64,000 bases of DNA from GAS188 sp963713805. Its GTDB lineage: Bacteria; Pseudomonadota; Alphaproteobacteria; Rhizobiales; Beijerinckiaceae. Position numbers and translations under genes: made by a program. Under the pieces are notes generated by a model that worked only from the letters and a program-made list of their open reading frames with translations, had not been told where the DNA came from and made no database searches. The DNA is taken from NCBI GenBank assembly GCA_963713805.1, contig CAVQNF010000019.1, positions 1 through 64,000 of the forward strand. The letters run 5' to 3'. This document shows positions 28,200-40,594 of this stretch, one piece after another (the first letter of the stretch is position 1; each line of letters begins with the position of its first letter).

Positions 28200-29258
28200 A
28201 TGGAGCTTCGCGCGTGGGGCGCCGGACTTTGGGCGGCGCTCTCGATTTTTACCGCCGTGCTCACCCCGGTGAGGGCTCAGGCCGAGATCGAGGCCAAGAG
28301 CTATACGATCCCATCGAAGGAACCCGGCATCGGGCTCTTCATCCGCAACAAGCGGCTTGCGGGCACCAAAAGCTTCGGGCCCGACCGCACCCTGCTTTTC
28401 GTGCATGGCGCGACCTATCCTTCGGAAACGGCTTTCGATCTGCCGATCGAGGGCGTCTCGATGATGGATTTGTTCGCGCAGGCCGGCTTCGACGTCTATC
28501 TCGTCGACATACGCGGCTACGGCGGCTCGACGCGGCCTGCCGCCATGAACGAGCCGCCGGAGAAGAACAAGCCGATCGTCTCCACCGCCGACGCGGTGAA
28601 CGATCTTGGCGCCGCGGTCGACCATATCCTCGCGACGCGAGGCCTTCCCCGGCTCGATCTGATGGGCTGGTCCTGGGGCACATCGATCGTCGGCGCCTAC
28701 GCGGGCGCGCATAACGAGAAGGTCAACCGTCTCGTGCTCTACGCACCGATCTGGCTCTTCAAGGAGGGAACGCGGGTTCTCGCGGCGGGGCAGACGCTCG
28801 GCGCCTATCGGCGGGTCTCGAGGGAATCCGCGAAGGAGCGCTGGCTGATGGGGGTGCCCGACGACAAGAAGGCGAGCTTGATCCCGCCAGGCGTCTTCGA
28901 GGCCTGGGCCGACGCCACCTTTGCGACCGATCCCGAGGCGGGGAAGACAAGCCCGCCCATGCTGCGCGCGCCGAACGGGGTGATCGCGGATGTGAACGAG
29001 TACTGGGCCGCGGGAAAGCCCTATTACGATCCCGGCGCGATCACGGTGCCGACGCTGCTCATCCACGCCGAATGGGACGCCGACCTGCCGAGCTATCAGG
29101 CGCAGGCCTATTTCGCCAAGCTCACGAGCGCTCCCTACAAGCGCTTCGTCGAGCTTGGAGAAGGCACGCACACGGTCATGCTGGAGAAGAACCGGATGCA
29201 GTTCTTCCGCGAAATCCGCGGCTTCCTCGACGAGGCCGAGCCGCAGGCCCTGCGATAG
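28200..29258 (+). CDS. Exported alpha/beta hydrolase
   Basis: A 352-residue hydrolase with an intact frame. The N-terminal hydrophobic segment (GLWAALSIFTAVLTPVRAQA) is a signal peptide. Catalytic triad: S158 in the nucleophile elbow GWSWGT, acid D293 or D295 in HAEWDADLP, and H324 in GEGTHTVM; oxyanion region FVHGATYPS at 67-75. A cap domain lies between strands 6 and 7. Substrate class (ester, lactone or amide) cannot be told. The ATG has only a modest ribosome site (GAGACATAAG). It converges on mfd with 26 bases between stops. Confidence 0.85.
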   Translation: MELRAWGAGLWAALSIFTAVLTPVRAQAEIEAKSYTIPSKEPGIGLFIRNKRLAGTKSFGPDRTLLFVHGATYPSETAFDLPIEGVSMMDLFAQAGFDVYLVDIRGYGGSTRPAAMNEPPEKNKPIVSTADAVNDLGAAVDHILATRGLPRLDLMGWSWGTSIVGAYAGAHNEKVNRLVLYAPIWLFKEGTRVLAAGQTLGAYRRVSRESAKERWLMGVPDDKKASLIPPGVFEAWADATFATDPEAGKTSPPMLRAPNGVIADVNEYWAAGKPYYDPGAITVPTLLIHAEWDADLPSYQAQAYFAKLTSAPYKRFVELGEGTHTVMLEKNRMQFFREIRGFLDEAEPQALR

Positions 29259-29284
29259 GCCGCGAGCTCGCTGGAGCGCCCCGA

Positions 29285-32870
<3,586 letters not shown>

Positions 32871-32878
<8 letters not shown>

Positions 32879-33149
32879 GGAGCGGATGAGCGTGATCGTG
32901 GAAGCGTTTGAGCTTGCGGAAAAGGGGCGTGTCGTGCGCCCTCGGCACTGGGGCCTGTCCGATCAGCCAGGTGAAGACCTCCTGGTCGGGGAGTTCCATC
33001 AGCTCCTCGAAAGAGCAAAGCTCGCCTTCATCGAGGCTCGCGAGCTTCGCGTCCGCGAATCCCCCCATCAACAGGTCCATTTCGCGCATGCCGCGATGCC
33101 AAGCACGAAAACGCAGCCGCCGCCGGCGAATCTCGGTGTCGGAAAGCAT
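32871..33149 (-). CDS. sdhE: FAD assembly factor SdhE (succinate dehydrogenase assembly)
   Basis: A 92-residue SdhE/SDHAF2 protein, which promotes covalent flavinylation of SdhA. The ATG at 33149 begins MLSDTEIRRRRLRFRAWHRG; the family signature RGMREMDLLMGGFA follows (R-G-x-x-E-x-D), then EELMELPDQEVFTWLIGQ. The frame is open far upstream (to 35090), but that is antisense to recG. The stop TGA lies inside the first codons of mfd (ATGCCTGA), an 8-base overlap. The sdhE-mfd pair divergent from recG is a common alphaproteobacterial arrangement. Confidence 0.93.
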
Positions 33150-33316
33150 GAATTGCGGGCCCTGTCTCTTCGGCGCGGCGACGTGCCAATCGACGCCGGC
33201 CGCCCTTATATAGCGAGGCCCGCGAGGCGCGTCATGGGGAGGGCGACGGCGAGGATGACGGCAAGGACGCCGGGACGGACGGCGCGGATCCGGAACGCTC
33301 CCACCATGAGACTGAA

Positions 33317-33365
33317 CCATGAGACCCTGAGACTGCCATGAGACCCTGAGACTGCCATGAGACCC
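33317..33365. repeat. 19-bp tandem repeat carrying the recG start codon
   Basis: Two complete copies of CCATGAGACCCTGAGACTG (33317-33335, 33336-33354) and the first 11 bases of a third (33355-33365), in which the ATG becomes the recG start. Because 19 is not a multiple of 3, the three ATGs lie in three different frames. The first two open ATG-AGA-CCC-TGA, i.e. three-codon mini-ORFs. Confidence 0.85.
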
Positions 33366-35462
33366 TCGCTCCTCGACCCGCTCTTTGCTCCGGTCACCAC
33401 GCTTGCGGGCGTCGGCGGCAGGATCGCGGCTCTGCTCGCGAGGCTTCTCGTCGATGCGGCCGACGAGAAGCCTCGCGTCATCGACCTTTTGTTCCATTTG
33501 CCGAGCTTCGCGCTTGATCGGCGCGCCCGGCCGAAGCTCGCGAAGGCGCGCATCGGCGAGATCGCGACCTTCGAGGTCACAGTCACCGCACATCGCCCGG
33601 CGCCCCCCGGCCGGGCCCGCGCACCCCACAAGATCCTGTGCGAGGACGAGACGGGCGATGTGACGCTCGTCTTCTTCCACGGCGTCGGCAAGACGATGAA
33701 GGAGCGCTTCCCTCTGGGGACGAGACTCATCGTCTCGGGCCTCCTCGATCAATATGACGGGATGCGCCAAATCGTGCATCCGGACCATATCGCGCCCGCC
33801 GATCACCCCGATGCCGTGCCGAGCGTGGAACCGATCTATCGCCTCACGGAAGGCTTGCACCCGGGGCTTTTGCGGCGCCTCATCGGCCATGCCGTGAAGC
33901 GCCTGCCGGTGCTTCCCGAATGGCAGGACGCAAGCTTCCGCAAGCGAGCCGCCTTCGCGCCCTTCGACGAGGCGCTTCGCCTGTTGCACCATCCGGTCGA
34001 GCCGGCGGACGTCGATCCGTCCTCGGCGTCGCGGCGGCGCCTCGCCTATGACGAGCTTCTCGCCTCCCAGCTCGCCCTGGCGCTGGTGCGCGCCCATCTT
34101 CGCCGCGCCGCCGGGCGCTCGACCCATGGCGACCGGCGGCTCGTCGGCGAGATCCTCGGCCAATTGCCGTTCCAGCCGACAGCCTCGCAAACCCGCGCGC
34201 TTGCCGAGATCGCGGCCGATATGGCGGCGCCCCGCCGCATGCTTCGCCTCCTGCAAGGCGATGTGGGCTCGGGCAAGACGCTCGTCGCGCTCCTCGCCAT
34301 GGCGACCGCGGTCGAAGCCGGCCGCCAGGCCGCGCTCATGGCGCCGACCGAAATCCTGGCGCGCCAGCATGAGGAGCGCCTGCTCGAATTCACCAAGGGC
34401 AGCGGGCTTCGCATCGCGACCATCACCGGGCGCGATGCGGCAGGCGCGCGCGCGCGGCTCTTGCGTTCGCTCGCGGCCGGAGAGATCGACATTCTGGTCG
34501 GCACCCATGCGATGTTCCAGCAATCGGTCGCCTTCGCCGACCTCGCCCTTGCCGTGGTCGACGAGCAGCATCGCTTCGGCGTGCATCAGCGCCTCGCCCT
34601 GCAAGCGAAGGGTGCCGGCGTCGATGTGCTGGTGATGACGGCGACGCCCATTCCGCGCACCTTGCTGCTTGCGGGCTTCGGCGACATGGATGTGTCCTCG
34701 CTCACCGAGAAGCCGGCGGGACGCCAGCCCGTCGACACGCGCATCGTGCCTTTGGAGCGCATGGGCGAGGTCACCGAAAGGTTGCGGCGCGCTCTCGCCT
34801 CCGGCGCCCAGGCCTATTGGGTGTGTCCGCTCGTCGAGACGACCGAAGCGCTCGACCTCGCGGCCGCCGAGGAGCGCTTCGCCGGGCTGAAGAGCGTGTT
34901 CGGCAACGAGGTGGGGCTTCTGCACGGTCGCATGCGCCCTCAGGAAAGGGACGCGGCCATGGCCCGCTTCGTGTCGCGCGAGACGAAGCTCCTCGTGGCG
35001 ACGACGGTGATCGAGGTCGGCGTCGATGTGCGAAACGCAACCATCATGGTGATCGAGCATGCCGAGCGCTTCGGCCTTTCCCAATTGCACCAGTTGCGCG
35101 GGCGCATCGGGCGCGGAGCGGAGAAATCGAGCTGCATCCTCCTTTACAAGGGTCCGCTTTCGGAAACGGCGAAAGCACGCCTCGGCATCATGCGCGAGAC
35201 GCAGGACGGGTTCCGCATTGCCGAGGAGGATCTGCGGCTTCGCGGACCTGGCGAAGTCCTCGGCACGCGACAGTCCGGAGTGGCGAATTTCCGCATCGCC
35301 GACGCCGCGATCGACGCGGACCTCCTCGAGGCGGCTCGACGCGACGCAAAGCTCGTCCTCGCGACCGATCCGGGGCTCGCCTCGGCGCGCGGCGAGGCTC
35401 TGCGGACGCTTCTCTACCTTTTCGAGCGCGACGCCGCGGTGCGGCTCATCAGGGCCGGGTGA
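33357..35462 (+). CDS. recG: ATP-dependent DNA helicase RecG
   Basis: An intact 701-residue RecG, which remodels stalled replication forks and Holliday junctions. N-terminal wedge domain with OB fold (VIDLLFHLPSFALDRRARPK, VTLVFFHGVGKTMKERFP), then helicase motifs: Q region LPFQPTASQTRALAEI, motif I GDVGSGKTLVAL (~300), Ia APTEILARQHEERL, motif II VVDEQHRFG (~400), motif III MTATPIPRTLLL, motif V TTVIEVGVDVRNATIMVIEH and motif VI QLHQLRGRIGRG; C-terminal TRG-like part EDLRLRGPGEVLGTRQSG. The start ATG is the third of a tandemly repeated start region. Divergent from sdhE-mfd. Confidence 0.96.
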   Translation: MRPSLLDPLFAPVTTLAGVGGRIAALLARLLVDAADEKPRVIDLLFHLPSFALDRRARPKLAKARIGEIATFEVTVTAHRPAPPGRARAPHKILCEDETGDVTLVFFHGVGKTMKERFPLGTRLIVSGLLDQYDGMRQIVHPDHIAPADHPDAVPSVEPIYRLTEGLHPGLLRRLIGHAVKRLPVLPEWQDASFRKRAAFAPFDEALRLLHHPVEPADVDPSSASRRRLAYDELLASQLALALVRAHLRRAAGRSTHGDRRLVGEILGQLPFQPTASQTRALAEIAADMAAPRRMLRLLQGDVGSGKTLVALLAMATAVEAGRQAALMAPTEILARQHEERLLEFTKGSGLRIATITGRDAAGARARLLRSLAAGEIDILVGTHAMFQQSVAFADLALAVVDEQHRFGVHQRLALQAKGAGVDVLVMTATPIPRTLLLAGFGDMDVSSLTEKPAGRQPVDTRIVPLERMGEVTERLRRALASGAQAYWVCPLVETTEALDLAAAEERFAGLKSVFGNEVGLLHGRMRPQERDAAMARFVSRETKLLVATTVIEVGVDVRNATIMVIEHAERFGLSQLHQLRGRIGRGAEKSSCILLYKGPLSETAKARLGIMRETQDGFRIAEEDLRLRGPGEVLGTRQSGVANFRIADAAIDADLLEAARRDAKLVLATDPGLASARGEALRTLLYLFERDAAVRLIRAG

Positions 35463-35509
35463 AGAGACGGCGCACAGACGAGGGTGAATAGCAAAGGCAT
35501 GGATGGGCG

Positions 35510-35655
35510 GGCCGACGCCCGGCCATGACGCATCTGCATTTCCCCATCGTCATGACTGGACTTGGTCCGGTCACCCACGCCTCTCTTGCCCCGCTCGAGA
35601 ACCGCCATGACGATGGGGAAACGCGTCCGGCTGGACCAAGGCCGGTCACGACGAA
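35510..35655. repeat. Palindromic intergenic repeat between convergent genes
   Basis: Nested inverted repeats: CCCCATCGTCATG at 35542-35554 with its exact complement at 35606-35618, and CGTCATGACTGGACTTGGTCC at 35548-35568 with a 21-base complement at 35633-35653 (three mismatches). It lies between the convergent stops of recG and the DUF502 gene and resembles the CGTCATGxCCGGxCTTGxTCCGGxCATCCACGCC family of REP-like elements of Rhizobiales. It could fold into a large hairpin in RNA from either side. Confidence 0.6.
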
Positions 35656-35662
35656 AGAGCGC

Positions 35663-36412
35663 CTATGCCGCGTCCTTCGCCGAAATCCCGCTCGCCTCGC
35701 CATTGGTTTCGGCCGCCACCGCGAGCTTCAGGCGCTGGTCGCCGGGCTGGATGAGGCCGGCCGACATGACGAGCTTCGCGCCTTCGTCGACCGGTATGGA
35801 AAGCTCGATCACGTCCTTGCGTGGCAAATAGAAATAGAACCCCGTCGTCGGATTGGGCGTGCAGGGCAGGAAGACGCTGATGTGATCGCCTTCCGGCAGG
35901 CGCTCCGCGATTTCCGCGCCGGGCTCGGAGGAGATGAAGACGATCGACCACATGCCCTTCGCCGGATACTCGACGAGGCCGACCTTGCGGAAGCTCGTGC
36001 CGGATTGGGAGAAAATCGTCTCGAAGATCTGCTTGAAGGTCCGGTAGACGCCGCGCACCAGGGGCATGCGCCCGAGCACCACTTCGCCCAGGCGAAGAAA
36101 GGAGCGCCCGACGAGATTGGCCGTGAGGAACCCGAGGAGCGTGAGGGCGATGATCGCGACCACGAGGCCGTAGCCGGGCACGCGGAAGGGCAGGTAATTG
36201 TCCGGGAGATAGGCCTGCGGCACCAGGGGCTCGACCCAGCCGTCGATCGTGGTGATGATCCACCAGACGATATAGGCGGTGACGGCCACGGGGCCGGCGA
36301 CGATGATGCCAGTGAGGAAATAGGTGCGCAACCGCGCACCGAGCGTCTGTGCCTTTTCGGGCGCGATTGTGAGCTTCGGCAAGGGAAGGTCTCGCTGAGC
36401 GTCGAGCGCCAT
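35663..36412 (-). CDS. DUF502 family membrane protein
   Basis: About 249 residues. The ATG at 36412 has GGAGGA 8 bases ahead; the frame extends to 36478 without support. After a Lys/Pro N-terminus come two membrane segments (YFLTGIIVAGPVAVTAYIVWWI and GYGLVVAIIALTLLGFLTANL) and a conserved soluble domain: IPLVRGVYRTFKQIFET-like block (here MPLVRGVYRTFKQIFETIF), VGLVEYPAKGMWSIVFIS and the signature VFLPCTPNPTTGFYFYLPRK. DUF502 proteins occur in bacteria and plants (COV/LCV proteins); the bacterial role is unknown. Recorded next to recG in many Rhizobiales genomes. Confidence 0.9.
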   Translation of the reverse strand: MALDAQRDLPLPKLTIAPEKAQTLGARLRTYFLTGIIVAGPVAVTAYIVWWIITTIDGWVEPLVPQAYLPDNYLPFRVPGYGLVVAIIALTLLGFLTANLVGRSFLRLGEVVLGRMPLVRGVYRTFKQIFETIFSQSGTSFRKVGLVEYPAKGMWSIVFISSEPGAEIAERLPEGDHISVFLPCTPNPTTGFYFYLPRKDVIELSIPVDEGAKLVMSAGLIQPGDQRLKLAVAAETNGEASGISAKDAA

Positions 36413-36565
36413 CAAATCCTCCGGCGGACGATCCGCCGTCACGCACATCCGAGCGGCCGCCTCAGGCCATTCGGCCAAGATTCCGGCGCCATGGAAAATT
36501 CATGTATCGAGACAAACGGCCGAAGCACCGCTCCGGCCGCGTCTCGACGCATTCCGCCCTGAAGT

Positions 36566-38395
36566 CTACTCCACCGTGACCGACTTCGCCAGATTGCGCG
36601 GCTGATCGACATCATTACCCATGAAGGCCGCCGTGTGATAGGCGAGAAGCTGCACCGGCAGCGCGTAGAGGATGGGCGCGAAGAGCGGCTCGGCACTTCG
36701 GCACGATGATCGTCGCCTCGGTCTCGACGCCGATATGGCGCGCCCCTTCGGCATCGGTGATGAGGATGATCCTGCCGCCGCGCGCCGCGACCTCCTGCAC
36801 GTTCGACGCGGTCTTGTCGAAGAGCTCGTCGTGAGGCGCGATGACGATCACCGGCATCTCCTCGTCGATCAGCGCGATCGGGCCGTGCTTCAGCTCTCCG
36901 GCCGCATAGGCTTCCGCGTGGATGTAGGAGAGCTCCTTGAGCTTGAGCGCGCCTTCGAGCGCGATCGGGAAGCTCGTGCCGCGCCCGAGATAGAGCACGT
37001 CCCTCGCCCGCGAGAGATCGCGCGCGAGGCGTTCGGCCTGATGCTCGCTCTTCAGCACCTCGGCCATCAGTCCCGGCAGATGGTTGAGGGCTTCGACGAG
37101 CTTCTTCTCGGTCGCCGCGTCGATGCAGCCTCGCGCCAAGCCCGGCCGCGAGCGCGAGGCAGGCGAACACCGCGAGCTGGCAGGTGAAGGCCTTGGTCGA
37201 GGCGACGCCGATTTCGAGGCCGGCGATGGTGAGCGCCACCGCCTCGCTCTCGCGCGCCAGCGAAGACGTCGCCACATTGACGATCGACAGGCTGTGCTGC
37301 CGCTTCGCCTTCACGTAGCGGAGCGAAGCGAGCGTGTCGGCGGTCTCGCCCGATTGCGAGACGAAAAGCGCGAGGCCCGCCTTCTTCGAGCGGCGGCTCG
37401 CGATAGCGGAATTCCGAGGCGATATCGATATCGACCGGGAGCCGCGCGATGCGCTCGAACCAGTATTTCGCGACGAGCCCGGCGTAATAGGAAGTGCCGC
37501 AAGCCGAGATCGACAGGCGCGACACTTTGGCGAAGTCGAAAGGAAGCTTTTCCGGCAATCGCACCCGCAGCTCCGAGAGATCGAGATAGCGGGCCAAGGT
37601 GTGACCGACGACCTCGGGCTGCTCATGGATCTCCTTCGCCATGAAATGCCGGTGGTTGCCGCGATCGATGAGCTGCGGCCCCGTCGCCACGCGCTGCACC
37701 GGGCGCTGCACCGGGTTGCCCTCCGCATCGCGGAACTCCGCGCCCTCGTGATTGAGCACCGCCCAATCGCCCTCCTCGAGAAAGGCGATCCGGTCGGTGA
37801 AGGGAGCGAGCGCCAGCGCATCCGAGCCGAGATACATCTCGCCCTCGCCGAAGCCCACCGCGAGAGGCGCGCCGGCGCGCGCGCCGATGAGCAGATCCTC
37901 TTCGCCCGAGAACATGAAGGCGAGCGCGAAGGCGCCCTTGAGGCGCGCGAGCGCCGCGGCGACGGCATCGACGGGCGTGCGGCCGCGATCGAGCTCACGC
38001 GTCACGAATTGCGCCACGGCCTCCGTGTCGGTCTCGGTCTCGAAGGCGTAGCCGTCCGCCTCGAGCTCCGACCTCAGCTCGCGAAAATTCTCGATGATGC
38101 CGTTGTGGACGACGGCGAGACGCTTCGTCGCATGGGGATGGGCGTTGCGCTCGGTCGGGCGGCCATGCGTCGCCCAGCGCGTGTGACCGATGCCGATCAA
38201 GCCGGAGAGCGGCGCCTGCGACAGCCGCGTCTCGAGATTGTGCAGCTTGCCTTCGGCGCGCCGGCGCTCGAGCCGGCCTTTCTCCAAAGTGGCGATGCCG
38301 GAGGAGTCATAGCCGCGATATTCGAGCCGCTTCAGCGCATCGACGAGTTGCGTCGCCACCGCCGTCTTGCCGATGATGCCCACGATCCCACACAT
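36566..38395 (-). CDS. glmS: Glutamine-fructose-6-phosphate aminotransferase (frameshifted in assembly)
   Basis: GlmS makes glucosamine-6-phosphate from fructose-6-phosphate and glutamine, the first step to UDP-GlcNAc. The ~609-residue span has the N-terminal amidotransferase with catalytic Cys2 in MCGIVGIIG, GIGHTRWATHG, HNGIIENF and ETDTEAVAQF, and two SIS sugar-isomerase domains (SACGTSYYAGLVAKYWFE, SQSGETADTLASLRYVK, GRGTSFPIALEGALKLKELS, IHAEAYAAGELKHGPIALI) ending in DQPRNLAKSVTVE. Frame breaks near 37400, 37132 and 36700. It sits 434 bases downstream of glmU on the same strand; together they supply the peptidoglycan and LPS precursor. Confidence 0.93.
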
Positions 38396-38829
38396 GTCCG
38401 CCTCTCGATCCTCATGTTCGGAAAAGGTGCTTGCGCCCTTCTCGCCGGCCGTCCACGCCTGTCACTTGCCGCCTCGTCGTCGCGACCGGCTTCGCCCTCG
38501 TCTCGAGGGACCGATCCGCGCGTCCTTGTCCTTCCGCGCCTCAGATTGCGGCCGGACGTCGGCCCCGGGGCATCGACGCCCGTCCCCGAACGGGACGCGG
38601 ACGGCCCGACAGGCAAGGATACGCCTCACCTTTCACCAAAACCACAACACTTAAGATTTAATGGGGGTGATCGAGGAAGCACTCAAATCGAGCGTGTTTA
38701 TCGAGTGGAAGTAGCGAGGGGCGAGTGATGCGAGTAAGCGAAGCGTTCACCCTTGCGAATCACAGTTTGATGAAAATGAAGGATGAACGGCTAATCTCAC
38801 GTCCTCACCCCTCGCTCCTCGCTACTCGC
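38396..38829. other. glmU-glmS intergenic region with inverted repeat
   Basis: 434 bases with no gene. An inverted repeat AGTAGCGAGGGGCGAG (38710-38725) pairs with 38811-38826 at 15 of 16 positions. Around it, CTCGCTCACTCGC-type short direct repeats fill 38800-38885. It may terminate glmU or attenuate read-through into glmS. No ribozyme-like fold of the Gram-positive glmS type is evident. Confidence 0.5.
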
Positions 38830-40292
38830 TCACCTCGCTGAATCCTCACGCCTCACTCGCTCACTCGCCACTCGACGCACTCGCCTCCCCGCCCCCTTTC
38901 TGGCACGCAGCGCCTTCGCCCAGCCGGGCTTCACCACCTGACGCGCGCGTCCGAGCGCGAGCGCGTTTTTCGGCACGTCCTCGGTGATCACGGAGCCCGA
39001 GGCGACATAGGCTCCCTCGCCGATCCGCACCGGGGCGACGAGCGAGCTGTTCGTGCCGATGAACGCGTCGGGACCGATCTCGGTCCGGTGCTTGTCGAAA
39101 CCGTCGTAATTGCAGGTGATGGCGCCGGCCCCGATGTTCGACCCCGACACCGACCCGAGGCGTCGCCCAGATAAGCGAGGTGGTTCGCCTTGGCCCGGCT
39201 GCCTATGAACGCATTCTTCACCTCGACGAAATTGCCGATATGGGCTTCCTCCCCGATATCGGCGCCCGGTCGCAGGCGCGCAAAAGGGCCGATGATCGCT
39301 CCGGAGCGCACAAGCGCGCCTTCGAGATGGGAGAAGGCGCGGATCCTCGCCCCGGCCTCGACCACGACGCCTTGGCCGAACACCACATGCGGCTCGACGA
39401 CGACGTCGCGGCCGAGCCTCGTGTCATGGCTGAGGAACACGGTCTCGGGTGCGACGAGCGTCGCCCCTCCCCGCATCGCCGCCTCGCGCAAGCGCTCCTG
39501 CATCAAGGCCTCGGCCTTGGCGAGCTGCACGCGATCGTTCACGCCCATCACCTCCACCTCGCTCGCGGTGACGGCGACGGTCTTGAGCGCGAGCTCGCGT
39601 GCGATCTCGACCGCATCGGTGAGGTAGAATTCGCCTTGAGCATTGTCGTTCTTGATGCGCTCGAGGATCGGGAGCGCCGCCTTCCCCGAGAAGCCCATGA
39701 GGCCGCCGTTGCAGAGCGTGATCTCGCGCTCCTCGGGTGAGGCATCCTTTTCCTCGCGAATGGCCACCAATTCGCCCTCGTGCCGCACGAGGCGCCCATA
39801 GCCATGCGCGTCGCGAGCCGAAAAGCCGAGCACGACGCAATCGGCCCCCTTGCGGATCCGCATCCGCATCTCCAAAAGCGTCGAAGCGTCGACGAGCGGC
39901 GTGTCGCCGAAGACGACGAGCACGTCCTCGCTCGCCTTCGCGAGCGCCTGGCGCGCCGCGAGCACCGCATGCGCCGTTCCGCGCCGCTCGCTTTGCTCGA
40001 ACACCTCGACGGTCGGGAATGCGGCGCGCGCCGCGGCCGCGACATCCTCCCTCCCCGGCCCCACGACGACCGCGACGCGGTCGGCGCCGGCGGCGCGGGC
40101 GGTCCTCACCACATGAGCGATCATCGGCAGTCCCGCGACCGGGGCGAGCGCCTTGGGAAGCGCCGAGCGCATGCGCTTGCCCTCGCCCGCGGCGAGCACG
40201 ACGGCGAGGCAGCCCCGGCGCGCCTTCAGGCGGGCCGGCGGCCGCTCGCTCTTCCTTGCGCGCGTCTCCTGCGCCTTCAATCGGACCGGCAT
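38830..40292 (-). CDS. glmU: Bifunctional GlmU: N-acetylglucosamine-1-P uridyltransferase / GlcN-1-P acetyltransferase (one frameshift)
   Basis: About 487 residues. An Arg-rich 27-residue leader precedes the pyrophosphorylase motif LAAGEGKRMRSALPKAL; then GRGTAH-like SERRGTAHAVLAAR, VVFGDTPLVDASTL and GEFYLTDAVEIA complete the uridyltransferase. The left-handed beta-helix acetyltransferase follows (GADIGEEAHIGNFVEVKNA, SRAKANHLAYLGDAS, GAGAITCNYDGFDKHRTEIG, GTNSSLVAPVRIGEGAYVAS). A break near 39155, in the SVGSGSNIG turn, splits the open frame. GlmU makes UDP-GlcNAc from the GlmS/GlmM product. The usual neighbour glmS lies downstream. Confidence 0.94.
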
Positions 40293-40594
40293 GAGCCATT
40301 CTCCGTTTCGTCCCCGACCCTCGGACGCGAGCCCGCGATCCCTCGGCGAGGAGCGCCCGAAATCCGCGAGCCTGCCCTCTCGCCCCGCAAGCCTACTCTT
40401 TCACCTCACGCGCCGTCCGATCAAGGCGTGGCGGCGGCGGGAGCCCCGTCGCGCCGCGTTTTGCACCGCGTTCCCACCCGATGTCATGGCCGACCTCGGC
40501 CCCTTCCGGCTCGGCCATCCGCCACGCCTCTCGTCACGCAGCGCCGCCGCGCAAAGGCGCGCATGGCCGTGACAAGCACCGCCATGACCGCTAA
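40293..40594. repeat. glmU-opgG divergent spacer with REP-like palindrome
   Basis: About 300 bases. The segment near 40480-40600 contains GTCATGGCCGA...CGGCCATCCGCCACGCC and later GCGCGCATGGCCGTGACA...CATGACCGC, a degenerate palindrome of the same family as those at 35510 and 44480. Promoters for glmU and opgG must also lie here; none is obvious. Confidence 0.45.

Noticed and set aside
33317..33365. Possible CRISPR-like or phase-variable simple repeat
   Set aside because: Only two and a half 19-bp units without spacers; reported instead as a repeated start region. Phase variation would need evidence of copy-number change.
33150..35090. Long minus-strand extension upstream of sdhE
   Set aside because: It is antisense to recG; only the last 92 codons match a family (SdhE).
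38396..38500. glmS ribozyme/riboswitch upstream of glmS
   Set aside because: That ribozyme is known mainly from Gram-positives; I see no matching core in the leader.
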